A DNA stretch of 37,620 nucleotides from Balneolaceae bacterium (GTDB taxonomy: Bacteria; Bacteroidota; Rhodothermia; Balneolales; Balneolaceae), in assembly GCA_020832285.1 (NCBI GenBank), contig JAFIFB010000054.1, positions 1 to 37,620 of the forward strand, given 5' to 3'. Positions 33,034 through 37,620 of this stretch are shown in pieces. The stretch's first letter is position 1. Every line of letters begins with the position of its first letter. The position numbers and the translations under genes are program-made. Below the pieces are notes generated by a model. The model saw only the letters and a list, made by a program, of their open reading frames with translations, was not told the DNA's origin and searched no databases.

Positions 33034-33993
33034 TCATTGCTTTTGAAGCGGGCGCTCTTTGAAATCTTCATCAAAATAGTTGTACCATTTCCGGAAGGGG
33101 CGGAAAGCGTTGTCGGGATCGAACGGGCGTTTATATTCGCTCTGTTTGCACTCCTCGCTGCAGCATCCGTCCATGATTTGTGCCCCTTCTTCTGAGCTGA
33201 CAAACAGCTTGTTACACTCCATATTTGCACAGTTTATGTAACTGTCGGCCGGTTTTCCGGTAATTTCACAGCGGGCAATCGGCTGCAATGTTTCTTTGTT
33301 TACAGGTACCACGAGGCGGTCATCAAATACAAAACATTTCCCTTTGAAATATTTGCCGCCTTCCTCTTTGGCATATTTCAGAATGCCGCCGTGGAGCTGG
33401 TTTACATCGCCCCAGCCCTTTTTCTTCATCAGAACCGAAAACTTTTCACAGCGGATGCCGCCGGTGCAGTACATCAGCACTTTTTTATTTTTTGGGATTT
33501 CTTCTTCGGCCTCTTCGAGCCACTTGGGAAAATCGTAAAAATTTTCCACATCAGGTGTAATTGCCCCCTCAAAATGCCCCACTTTTGACTCATAGTTGTT
33601 TCTTATATCGATCATCACGTAATCTTCACCCGACTCCATCATTTTTTTCCATTCGGAGGGGGGGAGATATCTGCCGCCCTCTTTTGGATCGAGTCCCTCT
33701 TCATAAATCGCTACAATCTCATCGCGCACTTTACAAACCAGTTTGGCAAAGGGGATGGCATCGTGCTCATCGGTTTTGAATTCGGTGTCTTCGAACCCGT
33801 CAATCCCCCGGAGATAGTTACGGTAGTTTTGAATCTGTTCGGGGGTGCCTCCCAATGTTCCGTTTATTCCCTCTTTGCTGATGTAAACCCTGCCTTTGAG
33901 TCCGCTCTCCTTCAGCCACTTTTTGTGCTTTTTGCAGAAAGTTTCGGGATCTTCAACCGGTGTGAAATTGTAGTACAAAATAACCTCGTACAT
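33034..33993 (-). CDS. trhO: tRNA uridine(34) hydroxylase, rhodanese-domain (TrhO/YceA family)
   Basis: The 319-residue protein has an N-terminal acylphosphatase-like/UPF0176 domain (GRVYISKEGINGTLGGTPEQ, 34-53). A central rhodanese domain carries MYCTGGIRCEKFS (active cysteine C176, second C182), preceded by VMIDIRNNYESKVGHFEGA. A C-terminal cysteine-rich segment (NCANMECNKLF, CCSEECK) probably binds zinc. This order is diagnostic of TrhO, which hydroxylates U34 of certain tRNAs with oxygen on the way to 5-methoxyuridine or 5-carboxymethoxyuridine. It is monocistronic and divergent from the T9SS-sorted protease across 97 bp. ATG 33993 has no Shine-Dalgarno. Confidence 0.94.
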   Translation of the reverse strand: MYEVILYYNFTPVEDPETFCKKHKKWLKESGLKGRVYISKEGINGTLGGTPEQIQNYRNYLRGIDGFEDTEFKTDEHDAIPFAKLVCKVRDEIVAIYEEGLDPKEGGRYLPPSEWKKMMESGEDYVMIDIRNNYESKVGHFEGAITPDVENFYDFPKWLEEAEEEIPKNKKVLMYCTGGIRCEKFSVLMKKKGWGDVNQLHGGILKYAKEEGGKYFKGKCFVFDDRLVVPVNKETLQPIARCEITGKPADSYINCANMECNKLFVSSEEGAQIMDGCCSEECKQSEYKRPFDPDNAFRPFRKWYNYFDEDFKERPLQKQ

Positions 33994-34090
33994 TGCTGTA
34001 TAAGACGTTTTTTAAATGATGTTCGTTAATTCTTTTTCAACACTGTAATTTACGATGATTTCTAACAAGAATTAAACCCGCTGAAATCGG

Positions 34091-35899
34091 TTGAGAAGTT
34101 TTTTTATTTATATCAGCTTAGTTACTTTTTTTCTGATCGGAGCGGTTTGGGCCGATCTTCACGCTCAGCAGGTTATTCATCAGCACATCCATGAGCACCC
34201 GGTTCTGAATATTATTTCGGAGGCGGCCGAGACAGGACAGATTTCCGGGGAAGAGGCTTTGCTTCAAAAAATGTATGCCGGCTTCAGGCCCGATAGAGTG
34301 GATTCTCGTTTCAGGAACGATGAAGATCATCCGATTAAATGCATGGCTTCGGTTCTGAATGAGTATTACAGTACAAAAAATGAGATGAATTCCGCGTTGA
34401 CAGCTGAAATTGAAGAGCTGATTAACCCGACGCGATCTTCCACGACCGAAAGTTATCTGGCACCTTCAGGCAATTTCATTTTTTACTATGAAACGGAAGG
34501 GATTCACGCAGTTCCTCCCGATGACCTGAACCAGAGCGGTGTACCCGACTATGTAGCGCGCGCGGCTTTTGCGGCAGATTCTACTTACAGTTATATGATA
34601 GATAAAAGAGGGTTTCAGGATTTTGTGCGCGATGAACCCTATGAAATTTCATTCCGGAATATGGGTCCGTACGGAACCACGACGATGACAGGTTCAACAA
34701 GCCGTATAGCTATTCACAACAATTTTGAGGGATTCCCGCCCAATACACATCCCGAGGGCAATCAGATTGGTTCGCTCTATGTTACCATCGCTCATGAAAT
34801 GAAGCACGCCAGCCAGGTTGCAACCAACCGCTGGAGAGGAGATGCAGGCAGTTTCGACTGGATTGAAATGGATGCCACATTCATGGAAGAGGTAATATTT
34901 CCCGATGCGAACGATTATTACAACTACATTATGCACTGGATGCCCGATGCCAATCGATGGGACCAGCAGGAGGGACATACCAGCTCTATTTTCCGCAATC
35001 CGAGTGTAGCGACCCCGCGGGCCTATTCCCATATCACCTGGATGCTCTATTTTTTTGAAAAATATGGTCTGGACTTTTGGGCGGATGTATGGCACGAAAT
35101 ACGGATTGATTATCTTTCAGCATCATCAGATAGTTCATTTATATCATTTTTGGGTGCAATGGAGATTGTTCTGAACCGCAAAGGGCGATCACTTCCTCAT
35201 GAACATATCAACAACCATTTGTGGCACATGGCTGTGGGGCCGGTCTACTCATCACCAGGGTTTGGATTTCGTGATCGCTTTAATTACCCCACTCCGATGT
35301 TTGGACAGTCATTTGTACCGATAACAGACCAGCTGAGCAATCTTTTTCTCTCATCCTATGCGGCTGCGTATGTGGATGTGAAAATTTCCAATGCCACTAT
35401 TGGTCAGCCTTTTATCACTGTAGAGGCTACCGAGGATGGGATCGGAGTTGGGGCGGTTGCCTACCTGAGGGACGGAAGTATCGAAACGCAGTTTATGGTT
35501 GATCCGGGTTCCAGCCGGCAAACCATGCAGACCACCTGGTCATGGGCCGACCTGACCGACCTGAAGGTAGCTGTGGTGAATACTAATCGTGAAAGCAGCA
35601 CACGCTACACTCTTAGCATTGACTCCGAAGTGCCCGATGAAGACACTATCTCGCAAAATTATCCCAATCCGTTCAATCCAACTACACAGATTGAGTTCTC
35701 CCTTAGTGAAACGAGAGATGTGAGAATTGAGGTGTACGACCGCATCGGCCGGAGAGTGAGAACCCTCGTAAACGACCGTATGGACCGCGGATTTCATACT
35801 GTTACGTTCGACGGAACCGGACTCGCATCTGGCCTCTATTTTTACCGGCTGGTTACCGATCAGAGAGTGGAGACGAGAAAAATGTTGCTGATAAAGTGA
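34091..35899 (+). CDS. Secreted putative metalloprotease (MXAN_6640-like) with T9SS C-terminal sorting domain
   Basis: The 602-residue protein starts at TTG 34091 with a signal peptide (cleavage near DLHA-QQ, residue 25) and a histidine-rich short stretch (VIHQHIHEH). A gluzincin-like catalytic region follows. IAHEMKHASQV supplies the HExxH-type zinc motif as HEMKH (235-239), and the downstream WIEMDATFMEEVIF offers the third ligand glutamate (E259 or E266/E267). This layout resembles a Myxococcus-type family of putative secreted metalloproteases (name recalled, not searched). The last 80 residues (ISQNYPNPFNPTTQIEFSL ... GLYFYRLV ... RKMLLIK) are a T9SS type A sorting domain, so the protein should cross the outer membrane and be cleaved or surface-attached. 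Activity itself is untested. Confidence 0.85.
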   Translation: MRSFFIYISLVTFFLIGAVWADLHAQQVIHQHIHEHPVLNIISEAAETGQISGEEALLQKMYAGFRPDRVDSRFRNDEDHPIKCMASVLNEYYSTKNEMNSALTAEIEELINPTRSSTTESYLAPSGNFIFYYETEGIHAVPPDDLNQSGVPDYVARAAFAADSTYSYMIDKRGFQDFVRDEPYEISFRNMGPYGTTTMTGSTSRIAIHNNFEGFPPNTHPEGNQIGSLYVTIAHEMKHASQVATNRWRGDAGSFDWIEMDATFMEEVIFPDANDYYNYIMHWMPDANRWDQQEGHTSSIFRNPSVATPRAYSHITWMLYFFEKYGLDFWADVWHEIRIDYLSASSDSSFISFLGAMEIVLNRKGRSLPHEHINNHLWHMAVGPVYSSPGFGFRDRFNYPTPMFGQSFVPITDQLSNLFLSSYAAAYVDVKISNATIGQPFITVEATEDGIGVGAVAYLRDGSIETQFMVDPGSSRQTMQTTWSWADLTDLKVAVVNTNRESSTRYTLSIDSEVPDEDTISQNYPNPFNPTTQIEFSLSETRDVRIEVYDRIGRRVRTLVNDRMDRGFHTVTFDGTGLASGLYFYRLVTDQRVETRKMLLIK

Positions 35900-36098
35900 T
35901 TTTGCCCGGTTGTGAATTTTGCTGTCAATGAATTTGTGCACTATTCTCAGATACCGCAATATTTTGTATGTTCCTGTCAGATAACCAGAAAAATTTCGCA
36001 GTGTGAGAATACGTTGAATAAAATTTAAATCTTTGTTTTATGTAACTTGCTGATGGACATAGCAATAAAGCCAATCTACTATTTTTTGTGAATAATGC

Positions 36099-36104
36099 AG
36101 GGGA
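36099..36104 (+). promoter_or_regulatory. Shine-Dalgarno that decides the start of the FG-GAP protein gene
   Basis: AGGGGA lies 7 nt before ATG 36112. An upstream in-frame GTG at 36088 has no such site and would prepend eight polar residues to the signal peptide, so ATG 36112 is preferred. Confidence 0.6.
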
Positions 36105-36111
36105 ACAGATC

Positions 36112-37287
36112 ATGTATTACTTTTTTAGCCTTATGATTCCAGCCATCATCACTCTTCTGGCTAATGCAAATACTGATCCTCCTGTTCCCGTATTTGAAGC
36201 GCAGACGATTGATAATCAGGTTTCAATTGGCTACGGGCTGGCTATCGGTGATGTAAACGGCAATGGACGGCCAGACATTCTTCTTGCCGACAAGGATGAG
36301 ATAGTCTGGTACCGAAACGGGGACTGGCAGCGGTTTGTGATTGCTGAAAACCTTACAGAATATGATAATGTCTGCATAGCTGCCCGTGATATTACGGGCG
36401 ACGGGCAGGTGGAAGTGGCAGTGGGTGCGCAGTGGAATCCGGGTGAAACCACAAATAAGGAAGAGTCCGGCTCTGTTCACTACCTGGTTCGCCCCGATGA
36501 TCCCACCGGGCTCTGGGATGTTGTTACATTGCCGCATGAACCTACGGTTCACCGGATGAGATGGGTTCGAATGGCAGAAGACCGGTATTCCCTCGTTGTG
36601 GTACCGCTGCACGGGCGCGGGAATATCGATGGAGAAGGGGATGGAGTGCGTGTTCTCGCCTACATTCCTCCTGATAACCCACATGATTCCTGGGAGACCA
36701 TTCTTCTTGATGACAGCCTGAACATGACACACAACTTTGATGTGGTTTCCCGTGAAGGTGATCCGGCCGAAAGTATTTTTATCGGCGGACGGCAGGGTGT
36801 GAATAAAATTTCACCCTACAACGGGAAGTGGAGAGAAGCTGCTGCGGAACGTCTCAACGGTATTGATCGAGGCATCGGTGAAATTCGATACGGTCAGCTT
36901 GGGAATGTGGATTTTCTGACCACGATTGAACCTATGCATGGTAATGAGGTGGCCGTTTATCTGTTGGGTGATAATACGGAGCGATATCTGCTGGACAATG
37001 GCCTCAACCAGGGGCACGCACTGGCTGCAGCGGATCTGCTTGGACTGGGAAGAGACCAGGTTGTCGCTGGCTGGCGTAACCGTAATGCTGAAGGAAGAGT
37101 GGGAATCAAGCTGTATGTGCCAACTGATGAAACCGGCACTCACTGGGAAGAACACCTGATTGATGACAATACTATGGCCGCTGAAGACCTGGTTGTAGCT
37201 GATCTGAACGGAGATGGACGGCCCGATATCATTGCAGCCGGACGCGCTACGAATAATCTTATTATTTACTGGAACAGATCTGAGTAA
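36112..37287 (+). CDS. Secreted FG-GAP/VCBS-repeat beta-propeller protein
   Basis: From ATG 36112 the protein has 391 residues with a signal peptide (YYFFSLMIPAIITLLANA, cleavage near residue 18). It carries several FG-GAP/VCBS-type blades with calcium-binding DxNGDG loops: GDVNGNGRPDILLADKD, ARDITGDGQVEVAVGA and, at the C-terminus, ADLNGDGRPDIIAAGRAT; less regular blades lie between. The blades suggest a seven-bladed propeller used for binding, not catalysis; no enzymatic motif is visible. Related single-domain proteins are abundant in Bacteroidota and Planctomycetota and usually uncharacterised. No sorting domain is present, so it is probably periplasmic or released. It follows the metalloprotease by 212 bp and may or may not be co-transcribed. 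Confidence 0.87.
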   Translation: MYYFFSLMIPAIITLLANANTDPPVPVFEAQTIDNQVSIGYGLAIGDVNGNGRPDILLADKDEIVWYRNGDWQRFVIAENLTEYDNVCIAARDITGDGQVEVAVGAQWNPGETTNKEESGSVHYLVRPDDPTGLWDVVTLPHEPTVHRMRWVRMAEDRYSLVVVPLHGRGNIDGEGDGVRVLAYIPPDNPHDSWETILLDDSLNMTHNFDVVSREGDPAESIFIGGRQGVNKISPYNGKWREAAAERLNGIDRGIGEIRYGQLGNVDFLTTIEPMHGNEVAVYLLGDNTERYLLDNGLNQGHALAAADLLGLGRDQVVAGWRNRNAEGRVGIKLYVPTDETGTHWEEHLIDDNTMAAEDLVVADLNGDGRPDIIAAGRATNNLIIYWNRSE

Positions 37288-37620
37288 AAGCACCGGGAGG
37301 GACCTCTTTGCACAGGGCATGGGTTAACAGGGAGGTCCCTCGACGCGCTCGCTCCGCTCACTTGCTCGGGATGACAATGGTGCCTTATTACAACGGGCGG
37401 CGCACCAGGGCCGAAGGTTGATAAAGAGATTGTTGCCGCGCCGCCCGGACTCAATCCCCTGCCATTGTCATGTCGAGCGCCTAATCTTGCCCAAAAAGCG
37501 GGGCAACACTATTTCAGAAGTGACAGAAATCCACTTTTATATAGAGTCATAATTTCGATCATTGCGGACCCACCCCAACCCCTCCCTCCGGCGAAAAGCA
37601 CGCCGCAAGGAGGGGCTTTC
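37288..37620. repeat. Gene-free 3' region packed with nested inverted repeats
   Basis: GAGGGACCTC (37297-37306) pairs perfectly with GAGGTCCCTC (37332-37341). Next, CTCGGGATGACAATGG (37365-37380) pairs with CCATTGTCATGTCGAG (37462-37477) at 14 of 16 positions. Inside it CGGGCGGCGC (37394-37403) pairs perfectly with GCGCCGCCCG (37438-37447). At the edge CCCCTCC (37579-37585)/GGAGGGG (37609-37615) encloses CGGCG (37589-37593)/CGCCG (37601-37605). No gene is recognised. The layered dyads resemble MITE- or REP-like elements. The last structure runs close to the window end, so its limits are unknown. Confidence 0.75.

Noticed and set aside
36088-36111. GTG start for the FG-GAP protein
   Set aside because: A Shine-Dalgarno at 36099-36104 and an intact signal peptide favour ATG 36112.
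37297-37341. Terminator of the FG-GAP gene
   Set aside because: A perfect dyad is present, but the loop is 25 nt and no T-run follows on either strand.

Overview
The window looks like chromosome of a free-living Gram-negative bacterium of the Bacteroidota/Balneolota/Rhodothermota group, most probably Balneolia-like. This is inferred from several things: a secreted protein ending in a type IX secretion (T9SS) sorting domain with the NYPNPFNPTT motif, a DUF4293 protein (a family typical of Bacteroidota), a TonB-dependent receptor with an N-terminal carboxypeptidase-regulatory-like domain, many lipoproteins and small outer-membrane barrels, starts mostly lacking Shine-Dalgarno sequences, and several palindromic intergenic repeats of the style common in this group. 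No rRNA, tRNA, CRISPR array, transposase or phage gene was seen.

Layout. 1-2063: 5'-truncated Crp/Fnr regulator, SRPBCC/AHSA1 protein, small outer-membrane barrel, and a TetR gene that stops right after its DNA-binding domain although a TetR-type operator precedes it. 2064-6661: divergent membrane-anchored 5'-nucleotidase and secreted M14 zinc carboxypeptidase. 6662-9389: repeat-bearing spacer, small barrel, DUF1080 lipoprotein and a terminator with no obvious gene directly before it. 9390-11920: three-gene partner-switching module (STAS anti-anti-sigma factor, HATPase kinase, GAF-GAF-SpoIIE phosphatase), convergent with an MltF-like lytic transglycosylase. 13574-17339: TonB-dependent receptor, convergent with an EamA transporter/DUF4293 pair. 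17449-24859: RND efflux operon (tetR, tolC-like, adaptor, RND pump) with repeated TetR-box candidates and a strong terminator. 25432-27254: PadR regulator plus a tiny membrane coiled-coil protein, divergent from an EamA transporter. 27263-29280: thiamine pyrophosphokinase overlapping a sodium:solute symporter. 29721-31938: NrnA-like DHH phosphoesterase overlapping an HtrA-type lipoprotein protease. 33034-37287: TrhO tRNA hydroxylase, T9SS-sorted putative metalloprotease and FG-GAP/VCBS-repeat protein.

How the genes relate. Four co-directional sets have tight spacing or overlap that supports joint function: the partner-switching trio, the TetR-controlled tripartite pump, the thiN-symporter pair (uptake plus metabolic trapping of thiamine is a reasonable hypothesis) and the nrnA-htrA pair. 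The rest is housekeeping and envelope or secreted enzyme functions.

What stands out. I did not find a clear multi-gene system without precedent. The most interesting signals are: (i) an RND pump with about 200 extra residues forming roughly six additional hydrophobic segments between canonical TM6 and TM7; (ii) a dispersed intergenic repeat with copies at 6.7 kb and 32.6-32.9 kb whose hairpin stems differ in sequence yet stay paired, including a 43-bp motif repeated exactly 240 bp apart; (iii) near-identical 13-bp dyads before tetR and at the tetR/tolC junction; (iv) several nested palindromes; (v) the beheaded TetR gene with its operator; (vi) the PadR/mini-membrane-protein pair. All functional statements rest on reading the sequence and on family knowledge; no database search was run.
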